A stretch of DNA of 5,195 nucleotides from assembly GCA_905479535.1 (NCBI GenBank), contig CAJQMW010000473.1:1-5195 (forward strand). Reading direction: 5' to 3'. The stretch is from an uncultured Maribacter sp. (GTDB lineage: Bacteria > Bacteroidota > Bacteroidia > Flavobacteriales > Flavobacteriaceae). Numbering within the stretch: the first letter of the stretch is position 1; each line of letters starts with the position of its first letter. The notes beneath the pieces are model-generated. The model was given only the letters and a program-made list of their open reading frames with translations, did no database searches and was not told the origin of the DNA. This document shows, one piece after another, positions 1 to 5,195 of the stretch. Made by a program: the position numbers and the translations under genes.

Positions 1-1199
1 CGCCAGTACATATCAACGTCCCTTTTGAGGAGCCATTGTACAACTTTCTCACTGCTCCTAATACTCAAGCTGCTATAGGATTTGAGGAGTCTGAGGAAGA
101 AACTAGGTATCAGTTTGATCAGTTTATTAAGACTTGGCATAAAGCGGAACGAAAAATTGTTCTCGTTGGGGTAAATTCACCTAATAATGTTGATTCGCAA
201 TTATTGGGTGAGCTTGGTAATGACCCAACGGTTCTAGTCTTTACGGAAACCACCTCTAATTTACACCATCCTAATTTTTTTGCTAGTATAGACACCATTT
301 TAGCTCCGATAGAATTGTCCGATGATAAAGAGAAGCTTTTTGAAGAATTAAAGCCTGAAATTGTATTGACTTTCGGGGGGCTTATTGTTTCTAAAAAAAT
401 CAAGGCGTTTCTAAGAGCATATCCTCCTCGTCAACATTGGCATGTGGGAGGGGTCAAGGCGAATGATACTTTTTTCTGTTTAAAAAGACATTTCAAATTA
501 TCGGTAAACGATTTTATAACGAGGTTGTACGCGAACCAAAATACTGTTGCCGGTAATTATTTTAATCAATGGGATAGATTAAGAAATCATCATAAAATTA
601 AAAGGGAGGAATACCTCTCCAATATACCTTTCTCGGATTTTTTAGTTTACGATGCCATTTTGGAGAATATACCAAAAGGCTATCAATTGCAACTTTCCAA
701 TAGCTCCACCGTAAGATATGCTCAATTATTCGATTTAGAACCTACGTTGAGCGTATTTTGCAATAGAGGGACGAGTGGCATTGACGGTAGTACCTCCACA
801 GCTATCGGAGCTTCTTTGCAGGATGATGCCCCTACGCTCTTAATTACGGGAGACCTTAGCTTTTTTTACGATAGTAATGCCCTTTGGAATGATTATATAA
901 GAAAAGATTTTAGGATTATCCTAATAAACAATGGTGGCGGGGGCATATTTAGAATATTACCGGGGAAAGAGGATTCCGATAATTTTGAGAAGTTTTTTGA
1001 GACTAAGCATAATTTCAATGCACATTCATTATGTACAATGTATGGTATTGACTATAAAGAAGTTGCCAATGAGGAATCACTTCGTAAAGAATTGCAGACT
1101 CTTTATAAGGTATCGGATAAACCAAAACTACTGGAAATTTTTACGCCACGACTATTGAATAATAAAATTTTGATGGATTACTTTCATTTTATATCTTAG
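1..1199 (+). CDS. menD: 2-succinyl-5-enolpyruvyl-6-hydroxy-3-cyclohexene-1-carboxylate synthase (MenD), 5'-truncated by the window edge
   Basis: MenD is a cytosolic ThDP- and Mg-dependent enzyme of menaquinone synthesis. It condenses isochorismate with the decarboxylated form of 2-oxoglutarate to give SEPHCHC. The frame is open from base 3 and begins PVHINVPFEEPLYNF, the conserved end of the MenD N-terminal domain. The TTG at 36 is therefore an internal codon, and the real start lies left of the window. About 398 residues are present; the family is usually about 550-590 long, so roughly the first 150-190 residues, including the catalytic glutamate region, are missing. Visible motifs are SNSSTVRYAQ (696-725, active-site S/R segment), NRGTSGIDG (762-788), the ThDP/metal motif GDLSFFYDSNAL (849-884) and NNGGGGIF (927-950). 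No frameshift is seen and the C-terminus is complete, with TAG at 1197-1199. A DUF2853 gene follows after 36 nt with no terminator between, so they are probably co-transcribed. The identification is very secure. Confidence 0.96.
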   Translation, partial: PVHINVPFEEPLYNFLTAPNTQAAIGFEESEEETRYQFDQFIKTWHKAERKIVLVGVNSPNNVDSQLLGELGNDPTVLVFTETTSNLHHPNFFASIDTILAPIELSDDKEKLFEELKPEIVLTFGGLIVSKKIKAFLRAYPPRQHWHVGGVKANDTFFCLKRHFKLSVNDFITRLYANQNTVAGNYFNQWDRLRNHHKIKREEYLSNIPFSDFLVYDAILENIPKGYQLQLSNSSTVRYAQLFDLEPTLSVFCNRGTSGIDGSTSTAIGASLQDDAPTLLITGDLSFFYDSNALWNDYIRKDFRIILINNGGGGIFRILPGKEDSDNFEKFFETKHNFNAHSLCTMYGIDYKEVANEESLRKELQTLYKVSDKPKLLEIFTPRLLNNKILMDYFHFIS

Positions 1200-1235
1200 G
1201 GAACTATTAACTATTAATCTAAGACACTAAGAATT

Positions 1236-1577
1236 ATGAGCAAAAGAGATGAACTTATCGAAAAGTATGCTGCCGACATCAAGGATAAATTTGGTACGAG
1301 CGCGGATATGGACCTACTTAAAAAAGTAACTGTTGGTTTGGGACCATCAATTTATAACCTTGACGCCTCTAAGGTTTCCGGTGGTGATGAAAAAGAATTA
1401 GAGACGGTTAAAAACAACTACTTGGTAAAAAAATTAGGGCTTAAAGATGGTCCAGAGTTAATGACTGCCATTAAAAGCGTTATGGACAAGTATGGTTCTT
1501 CCAATAAGAACAAACATAGAGCTGTAGTTTATTATATGTTATGTAAGCATTTCAATAAAGAATCCGTATACAAATAA
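1236..1577 (+). CDS. DUF2853 family protein
   Basis: A small 113-residue protein that I recognise as DUF2853-like, a family without an established function that is common in Bacteroidota and Proteobacteria. It is charged and lysine-rich, with no signal peptide or membrane segment, so it is presumably cytosolic. It looks largely helical: an N-terminal helix (MSKRDELIEKYAADIKDKFG), a Gly/Asp-containing middle (residues about 35-52, GLGPSIYNLDAS then SGGDEKELE), and a C-terminal helical part ending in KHRAVVYYMLCKHFNKE, which is the most family-like segment. The ATG at 1236 has an A-rich leader (ctaagaatt) instead of a Shine-Dalgarno, as is usual in this phylum. It lies 36 nt behind menD and just before a hairpin terminator, so it is probably the last gene of a menD transcript. 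A link to quinone synthesis is only positional; I assign no function. Confidence 0.85.
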   Translation: MSKRDELIEKYAADIKDKFGTSADMDLLKKVTVGLGPSIYNLDASKVSGGDEKELETVKNNYLVKKLGLKDGPELMTAIKSVMDKYGSSNKNKHRAVVYYMLCKHFNKESVYK

Positions 1578-1597
1578 AAATCAGGTAAGTATAAATA

Positions 1598-1627
1598 AAA
1601 GGGCTGTTCCGTTTGGAATGGCCCTTT
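1598..1627 (+). terminator. Hairpin terminator after the DUF2853 gene
   Basis: A 13-bp stem pairs 1598-1610 (aaagggctgttcc) with 1615-1627 (ggaatggcccttt) around a GTTT loop. It includes two G-U wobble pairs. It is followed by a short T-rich tail (tctggttt) rather than a clean T-run, and preceded by A-rich sequence. It begins 20 nt after the DUF2853 stop and lies before the next gene, which fits the end of the menD-DUF2853 transcript. Confidence 0.75.
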
Positions 1628-1661
1628 CTGGTTTATGAAAGATTCTTCAAATATTTAAACG

Positions 1662-1669
1662 TAATTTTG
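1662..1669 (+). promoter_or_regulatory. Possible Bacteroidota -7 element (TAATTTTG) of the S1 gene
   Basis: TAATTTTG matches the Bacteroidota -7 consensus TAnnTTTG exactly and lies just after the upstream terminator, where a new transcript should begin. No clear -33 TTG is seen 19-21 nt upstream. Only four bases (tgac) separate it from the ATG at 1674, so a transcript starting at the usual distance would be leaderless or nearly so. The same 8-mer also occurs inside coding sequence at 980 and 3167, so the match alone is weak. Confidence 0.45.
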
Positions 1670-1673
1670 TGAC

Positions 1674-2513
1674 ATGATAGACTTGGGAAGAATAAATAAG
1701 CTTGAGATTTTAAGGGATACCAGCGTAGGGTTGTTTCTTGGAGATGAGGAAGGTAACGACGTCCTATTGCCAAACAAGTACGTACCCGAACCATACGAAA
1801 TTGGAGACCACATTGAAGTCTTTTGTTACTTGGATTATGATGAAAGACCCGTGGCAACAACGTTGGAGCCCTATATTATGCTAGGCGAGTTTCGTTTGCT
1901 GCAAGTTGCGGAGATAAATGCCTACGGAGCTTTCATGGAATGGGGTCTGGAGAAGCATTTACTGGTGCCTTTTAGGGAGCAACGGATTAAAATGAAGGAG
2001 GGACAATGGTACGTGGTACATTGTTATTTGGACGAACGAACGGGTAGGTTGGTAGCATCGAACAAGCTGGATAAATTCTTGAACAACGACGACATACAAC
2101 TCAAGGAGTGGGAGGAAGTAGATTTGGTGGTGACCCGGCAAACGGACTTAGGTTGGGAGGTTATTGTAAATGAGAAGCATAAGGGATTGGTCTATTTTAA
2201 CGAAGTATTTAAATCTATTAACGTTGGGGATGTAGTTCCCGGATGCGTGAAAACGATCAGGAAAGATGGTAAGATTGATATCTCCCTGCAACCCTTAGGT
2301 AGTAGAGTCCTGGAACCGGCAGCCAATAAGATTTATGAAGTCTTAAAAGAGAACGGTGGGTTCTTGGCATTACATGATAAATCCGACCCGGAAACCATTA
2401 GGGATATCATGCAAATGAGTAAAAAAACCTTTAAAAAAGGATTGGGGACATTGTATAAGGCCAGAAAAGTCACTCTTGAAGAAGGTGGTATAGCAATTGC
2501 CACCGCAGAATAA
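1674..2513 (+). CDS. CvfB-like S1 domain / winged-helix RNA-binding protein
   Basis: A 279-residue protein of the CvfB (YitL-like) family: cytosolic RNA-binding proteins with tandem S1-type OB folds and a C-terminal winged helix. In Staphylococcus aureus CvfB influences virulence-gene expression; the role in Bacteroidota is not established. Domain order by eye: S1-like fold 1 at about residues 3-65 (INKLEILRDTSVGLFLGDEEG, then LLPNKYVP); S1 fold 2 at about 68-135 (LQVAEINAYGAFMEWGLEKH, then LLVPF); S1 fold 3 at about 148-207 (HKGLVYFNEVF, INVGDVVPGCVKTIRKDGKI, then DISLQP); and a winged helix at about 212-279 (ISKKTFKKGLGTLYKAR-type segment, here beginning MSKKTFKKG). Length and order are normal for the family. 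The ATG at 1674 gives the family-typical MIDLG opening, and there is no Shine-Dalgarno. The gene is flanked on both sides by hairpin terminators, so it is probably monocistronic. The family call is secure; the RNA target is unknown. Confidence 0.9.
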   Translation: MIDLGRINKLEILRDTSVGLFLGDEEGNDVLLPNKYVPEPYEIGDHIEVFCYLDYDERPVATTLEPYIMLGEFRLLQVAEINAYGAFMEWGLEKHLLVPFREQRIKMKEGQWYVVHCYLDERTGRLVASNKLDKFLNNDDIQLKEWEEVDLVVTRQTDLGWEVIVNEKHKGLVYFNEVFKSINVGDVVPGCVKTIRKDGKIDISLQPLGSRVLEPAANKIYEVLKENGGFLALHDKSDPETIRDIMQMSKKTFKKGLGTLYKARKVTLEEGGIAIATAE

Positions 2514-2557
2514 CAAATACAAGTTTTTTCTTAAAATACTGATTTTCAAATTTATGT

Positions 2558-2577
2558 ACGGGATTAAACCCGTTTTT
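2558..2577 (+). terminator. Rho-independent terminator after the S1 gene
   Basis: A short stem pairs ACGGG (2558-2562) with CCCGT (2569-2573) around a six-base ATTAAA loop, and runs directly into TTTTT (2573-2577). It lies 45 nt after the S1 gene stop. The stem is only five base pairs, but the GC content and the T-run make a factor-independent terminator the natural reading. Confidence 0.7.
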
Positions 2578-2578
2578 A

Positions 2579-2609
2579 TTGGAAAGGTTTATTTTAAACG
2601 TTATTTTTG
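2579..2609 (+). promoter_or_regulatory. Candidate Bacteroidota promoter of the SPOR-like gene and menA
   Basis: The -7 element TATTTTTG (2602-2609) fits TAnnTTTG, with a -33 TTG at 2579-2581 and a 20-nt spacer, the usual distance for the primary sigma factor of this phylum. It lies immediately after the terminator of the preceding gene. The implied leader is about 70-75 nt. A second, poorer -7-like string, TTAGTTTG (2657-2664), is nearer the ATG but has no -33 partner. This is the only site in the window where both promoter elements can be seen. Confidence 0.55.
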
Positions 2610-2687
2610 TGGATATTGTAGAAATACTTAAAATTAAAATATTTTTTTACCTACTTTTAGTTTGCGTACCCCATTAAAATTAAGATT

Positions 2688-3290
2688 ATGCCCTTTATAG
2701 AAGAAAGTGATTTACTAGAATTACATAAAGACATTGATAAGGCTCAAATTATTAACGAGCGTCTTCTAGATCAAATAAAATTTAAGAACAAAGAACTTAA
2801 AAGGAGCAAAATACAGCGAAATGTGCTTGCTGGTATCACCGCTTTTTTTCTAATAGGAGGATTGGCGTTCACATCGTTCACGGCGGGATTAAGTAGTTCC
2901 AATAGTTTCGATAAACAGAACAACAACCTTTTGGTTTCAATTGATAGCCTGGATGCCATAAAAACAAGAATCGACAATTTAAAACTACAAAACGAAGAAC
3001 TTAGTTTGGTAAAGGAATTTTACTTGGCGAAGGAATTTCTTGAAAAGGAGAAGATTTATTCCGTTCAGGTCAAATCCTTTGTCGATAACAATGTTACCTT
3101 GGCTTCAGAGGCGTTAACCAATACGCTTTTCGTCAAGACAAATCCATTCTACTCCTATTCATTAGGTAATTTTGAAACGTTACAAGAGGCACAATCGTTT
3201 AGAAAGCAGTTGGTAGATATTGGGTTTCAAGATGCTTTCGTGGCTTCCTATCAAGATGGAAAGAGAATTCAAATAGAAGATCCATATTAG
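2688..3290 (+). CDS. Single-pass membrane protein with coiled coils and a SPOR-like C-terminal domain
   Basis: A 200-residue protein I cannot name. Residues about 8-40 form a charged, probably coiled-coil cytoplasmic segment ending in Lys/Arg (KELKRSKIQR). Residues about 46-67 (VLAGITAFFLIGGLAFTSFT) form one membrane segment. The positive charge before it predicts N-in, C-out topology. A second heptad-like stretch follows at about 80-122. The C-terminus resembles a SPOR domain: IYSVQVKSF at 123-131, then FYSYSLGNFETLQEAQSF at 154-171, and IGFQDAFVASYQDGKRI at 178-194, the usual split pattern of Bacteroidota SPOR-like proteins. SPOR domains generally bind glycan strands of peptidoglycan stripped of stem peptides, so a cell-envelope role is possible, but the match is by eye and the domain may be degenerate. 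The ATG at 2688 has an A-rich leader. The stop TAG overlaps the menA GTG by one base, so both genes are almost certainly one operon. Confidence 0.8.
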   Translation: MPFIEESDLLELHKDIDKAQIINERLLDQIKFKNKELKRSKIQRNVLAGITAFFLIGGLAFTSFTAGLSSSNSFDKQNNNLLVSIDSLDAIKTRIDNLKLQNEELSLVKEFYLAKEFLEKEKIYSVQVKSFVDNNVTLASEALTNTLFVKTNPFYSYSLGNFETLQEAQSFRKQLVDIGFQDAFVASYQDGKRIQIEDPY

Positions 3291-4198
3291 TGTCAAAATT
3301 TGGTGCTTGGGTCAATGCCGCTAGGCCTAGAACCCTTCCTTTATCCATATCAGGTATTTTAGTGGGCACAGGATTAGCAAATTTCCATGGCATGCAGAAC
3401 AATATAATTTTCGTTCTTGCAATTTTGACCACAGTAGGATTTCAGGTCACTTCCAACTTTGCCAATGACTATGGGGATGGGATTAAAGGCACCGATAACG
3501 ACGATAGAATAGGACCGGTACGTGCTTTACAAAGCGGTCTTCTTACTCCAAAAGCCTTAAAACAAGGCATATTTATTTCCATAGGTATTACGATGATCCT
3601 TGTTTTGCTCTTATTGTATTTCGCCTTTGGTACGGAATTTATCGGGTATGTTCTTCTATTTCTAATATTAGCTGTTTTCAGTATTTGGGCGGCAATAAAA
3701 TATACCATGGGTAATACACCTTATGGTTATAGAGGTTTTGGAGACCTCTCCGTTTTCGTTTTCTTTGGCCTGCTTGGGGTTCTGGGGGCTATGTTTCTCT
3801 ACATCAAAACAATTCCCTTGCTTTCTTTGCTGCCGGCACTAAGCATTGGCTTGCTTAGTGTAGGGGTGCTCAACCTTAATAATCTAAGGGACCTTAATTC
3901 TGACAAACTAGCAGGTAAGAATACGGTGGTAGTAAAGTTAGGTTTTGAAAGAGGTAAAATATATCATTACATACTTTTAACCGGCTCTTTTCTCTTTTTG
4001 GTCATTTTTATTTTGCTGACAAGGAACAGTTGGATTCAATTTATAAGTCTAGTGGCCTATGTACCAATTTTACTTCATCTCTTAAAAGTTAGTCGCGTAC
4101 AAAGTCCAGTATTTCTAGACCCTGAACTTAGAAAACTAGCTTTGAGCACCTTCCTAATGGCGTTGCTATTTTATATTAGTTATAATTATTTTTTGTAA
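3290..4198 (+). CDS. menA: 1,4-dihydroxy-2-naphthoate polyprenyltransferase (MenA)
   Basis: MenA is an integral-membrane UbiA-superfamily enzyme. It joins a polyprenyl diphosphate to 1,4-dihydroxy-2-naphthoate, releasing CO2 and PPi, to give demethylmenaquinone; UbiE/MenG then methylates this. The 302 residues are normal length. The opening FGAWVNAARPRTLPLSISG is typical of MenA. The first Asp-rich motif is NFANDYGDGIKGTDN (residues 56-70), followed by RIGPVRALQSG (73-83). A conserved YGYRGFGDLSVFVFFG lies at 145-160, and the second Asp-rich motif, NNLRDLNSDKLAGKNT, at 197-212. The Asp residues bind Mg-diphosphate in this family. Eight to nine hydrophobic segments are visible. The start is GTG at 3290, formed within TAGTG with the stop of the preceding gene. 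No in-frame ATG gives the conserved N-terminus, so GTG is preferred and translational coupling is likely. Neither menB, menC nor menE lies next to it here. Confidence 0.96.
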   Translation: MSKFGAWVNAARPRTLPLSISGILVGTGLANFHGMQNNIIFVLAILTTVGFQVTSNFANDYGDGIKGTDNDDRIGPVRALQSGLLTPKALKQGIFISIGITMILVLLLLYFAFGTEFIGYVLLFLILAVFSIWAAIKYTMGNTPYGYRGFGDLSVFVFFGLLGVLGAMFLYIKTIPLLSLLPALSIGLLSVGVLNLNNLRDLNSDKLAGKNTVVVKLGFERGKIYHYILLTGSFLFLVIFILLTRNSWIQFISLVAYVPILLHLLKVSRVQSPVFLDPELRKLALSTFLMALLFYISYNYFL

Positions 4199-4203
4199 TT
4201 TTG
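4196..4203 (+). promoter_or_regulatory. Possible -7 element (TAATTTTG) of the response regulator gene
   Basis: TAATTTTG fits TAnnTTTG and its first three bases are the menA stop codon. A start of transcription 4-8 bases downstream would leave a leader of about 20-26 nt before the TTG at 4233. No good -33 TTG is seen at the expected distance. The same 8-mer occurs in coding sequence elsewhere in the window, so read-through from menA is an equally possible source of transcript. Confidence 0.4.
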
Positions 4204-4232
4204 ATTATCAACCATCTAAATCCTACACGAAC

Positions 4233-4991
4233 TTGGAGCAGCCCATAAAAATTCTTATTGTTGAGGACAATGTCATTATTGCTGATGATATGCAGTCCAT
4301 GTTGGAGGAAATCGGCTATGAAATAGTTGACAATGTAATCGTTTATGAACAAGCGGTTGAGGTCCTTAAATCACAGCAAGTGGACCTTGTACTTATAGAC
4401 ATCATCTTAGCCTCCGATAAGACTGGGATCGACTTAGGAAAGCACATTAGGGAGAATTACGACATCCCTTTTATTTTTGTAACCTCAAACTCGGACAGGG
4501 CTACCGTGGAGAATGCCAAGACTGTAAAACCTAACGGTTATTTGGTGAAGCCTTTTGAACAGCAGGATTTATACACCTCTATTGAAATTGCACTTTCTAA
4601 TTTTATTTATGGTAAGCAGAACAATGGAGGTAATTTAAGCGAAGATATTAACGAGGACGTTCCAATGTCCAATTCCATTTTAAAGGACTCAATTTTCGTT
4701 AAAAAACAGCACTTATATTATAGAATTCAATTTGGAGATATACAATTTATAAAGGCGGATAATGTCTATTTGGAAGTAAATACGATAGACAAGAAATTCT
4801 TAGTAAGAAGCCCGCTAAAAGATTATTTAGAAAAACTCCCTAAGAAGAAGTTTTATAGGGCTCACAAGTCGTATATCGTAAATGTTGATCATATTGATGC
4901 TATCAACTCCAAGGATATTATGATAAACAACACTTTAATTCCTATTTCCAAAGACTTTAAAGAGTTCATTATTTCTGCCATGAATTCTTAG
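4233..4991 (+). CDS. LytTR-family response regulator (receiver + LytTR DNA-binding domain)
   Basis: A 252-residue cytoplasmic two-component regulator. The receiver domain covers about residues 5-122: acidic pocket E11/D12 in KILIVEDN, phospho-acceptor D56 in DLVLIDIIL, T84 in FIFVTSNSD, and K106 with cis-proline P107 in GYLVKPFE, so all catalytic residues are present. A polar, Asn/Glu-rich linker (about 127-150) leads to a LytTR domain at about 152-250, with FIKADNVYLEVNT, KKKFYRAHKSYIVNVDHID and IPISKDFKEFI; the RAHKSYIVN segment is the family hallmark. LytTR domains bind DNA as tandem sites. The start is TTG at 4233: no ATG or GTG occurs in frame between the preceding in-frame stop (4197-4199) and this codon, and the next ATG (codon 20) would remove part of the acidic pocket. 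The gene lies 34 nt after menA. No histidine kinase is present in the window, so its partner and targets are unknown. Confidence 0.93.
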   Translation: MEQPIKILIVEDNVIIADDMQSMLEEIGYEIVDNVIVYEQAVEVLKSQQVDLVLIDIILASDKTGIDLGKHIRENYDIPFIFVTSNSDRATVENAKTVKPNGYLVKPFEQQDLYTSIEIALSNFIYGKQNNGGNLSEDINEDVPMSNSILKDSIFVKKQHLYYRIQFGDIQFIKADNVYLEVNTIDKKFLVRSPLKDYLEKLPKKKFYRAHKSYIVNVDHIDAINSKDIMINNTLIPISKDFKEFIISAMNS

Positions 4992-5008
4992 TTGGGCGGA
5001 AAGAGTCA

Positions 5009-5194
5009 TCAAATTTTAGTATTCAAATTTTCTGGTTTTATTTTCCTTTTATCCGAGAACTCGTTTTGAGTTGTTCTTTTACCTGCAATTTTCACATTTT
5101 GCCCCCTAATTTTGTCTTTTTCTCCCACCGTAGCTACGGCTATGCTGCTCAAAAAAGCCTTCATTAGGGCACAAAAGCCGAAAAATATCGGTTC
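5009..5194 (-). CDS. Doubtful minus-strand open frame, partial at the right edge
   Basis: Reading leftward from 5194, 61 codons are open before TGA at 5009-5011. An internal ATG at 5162-5164 would give a 51-residue product beginning MKAFLSSIAVATVGEKDKI and ending in a Lys/Asn-rich tail. I recognise no domain. It could be the 3' end of a convergent gene that extends past the window, a short hypothetical gene, or simply an open frame through a non-coding repeat; the palindrome inside it and the low-complexity C-terminus favour the last. Treat as unconfirmed. Confidence 0.2.
   Translation of the reverse strand, partial: EPIFFGFCALMKAFLSSIAVATVGEKDKIRGQNVKIAGKRTTQNEFSDKRKIKPENLNTKI
5128..5139. 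repeat. Perfect 12-bp palindrome CCGTAGCTACGG
   Basis: CCGTAGCTACGG equals its own reverse complement and is GC-rich inside AT-rich surroundings. It is followed on the + strand by ctatgctgctc and then A-rich sequence. It could be a protein-binding site, the core of a dispersed intergenic repeat, or a cruciform element. As an RNA hairpin it lacks a loop unless the central bases open. Confidence 0.6.
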
Positions 5195-5195
5195 C

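Larger units (their letters stand above)
4992..5195. other. Non-coding tail or edge of a further element
   Basis: These 204 bases hold no plausible + strand gene. The left half is T-rich and contains a weak hairpin, AACTC (5058-5062) with GAGTT (5068-5072) around GTTTT, followed by gttctttt, which could end the response regulator transcript. The right half contains the palindrome at 5128-5139. TAATTTTG at 5107-5114 would fit a + strand -7 element for something beyond the window but has no -33 partner. On the minus strand one frame stays open from the right edge to TGA at 5009-5011. Confidence 0.5.

Noticed and set aside
36..38. TTG at 36 as the start of the first gene
   Set aside because: The same frame is open to the left edge and encodes PVHINVPFEEP, a conserved MenD segment, so the gene begins outside the window.
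119..403. 94-codon open frame on the minus strand across menD
   Set aside because: It is fully antisense to well-conserved MenD coding sequence, has no recognisable domain, and is a shadow.
980..987. TAATTTTG, a perfect -7 match inside menD
   Set aside because: It lies within conserved coding sequence with no gene start near it. It shows that the 8-mer arises by chance in this AT-rich DNA.
1201..1217. Tandem ACTATTA repeat between menD and the DUF2853 gene
   Set aside because: There are only two 7-base copies in an AT-rich spacer, which is too short to separate from chance.
3167..3174. TAATTTTG inside the SPOR-like gene, 116 nt before menA, as a menA promoter
   Set aside because: It encodes the GNFE part of a conserved-looking motif, and the one-base overlap of the genes makes a shared transcript more likely. 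An internal promoter cannot be excluded.
3199..3432. 77-codon minus-strand open frame spanning the SPOR-like/menA junction
   Set aside because: It crosses two real genes on the opposite strand, its product resembles no family I know, and it is a shadow.
5055..5080. Hairpin near gagaactcgttttgagttg as a firm terminator of the response regulator gene
   Set aside because: The stem is only five mostly AT base pairs and the T-run is broken, so it is mentioned as weak within the tail region and not listed separately.

Overview
The window looks like a chromosomal stretch from a member of the Bacteroidota, most likely Flavobacteriaceae. It is AT-rich, there are no Shine-Dalgarno sequences and start-codon leaders are A-rich, several intergenic gaps carry TAnnTTTG-type -7 elements, and the proteins match flavobacterial families (a MenD with PVHINVPFEEPLYNF, a CvfB-type S1 protein, DUF2853, a SPOR-like membrane protein, a LytTR regulator). 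The genus cannot be fixed from the sequence alone.

Layout, all genes on the + strand. (1) 1-1199: the C-terminal two thirds of menD, cut by the left edge. (2) 1236-1577: a small DUF2853 protein 36 nt behind menD, closed by a hairpin terminator at 1598-1627. (3) 1674-2513: a CvfB-like S1/winged-helix RNA-binding protein whose ATG sits almost on its putative promoter, closed by a short hairpin plus T-run at 2558-2577. (4) 2688-3290: a single-pass membrane protein with coiled coils and a SPOR-like C-terminus. Its stop overlaps by one base the GTG start of (5) 3290-4198, menA. (6) 4233-4991: a LytTR response regulator with a TTG start and a promoter-like element lying over the menA stop. (7) 4992-5195: no + strand gene. 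It has a 12-bp perfect palindrome and a short minus-strand open frame, and may be a dispersed intergenic repeat or the end of a convergent gene.

Functionally the window is held together by menaquinone biosynthesis: MenD (SEPHCHC synthase, early committed step) and MenA (DHNA prenylation, membrane step). The genes between them are not quinone enzymes by sequence: a DUF2853 protein, a probable RNA-binding regulator and a possible envelope protein. The response regulator has no kinase partner in the window. I see mostly ordinary core-genome content. The points worth a second look are the possible leaderless start of the S1 gene, the TAGTG coupling of a SPOR-like protein to menA, and the palindrome-bearing tail region. 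I do not see a convincing undescribed multi-gene system.
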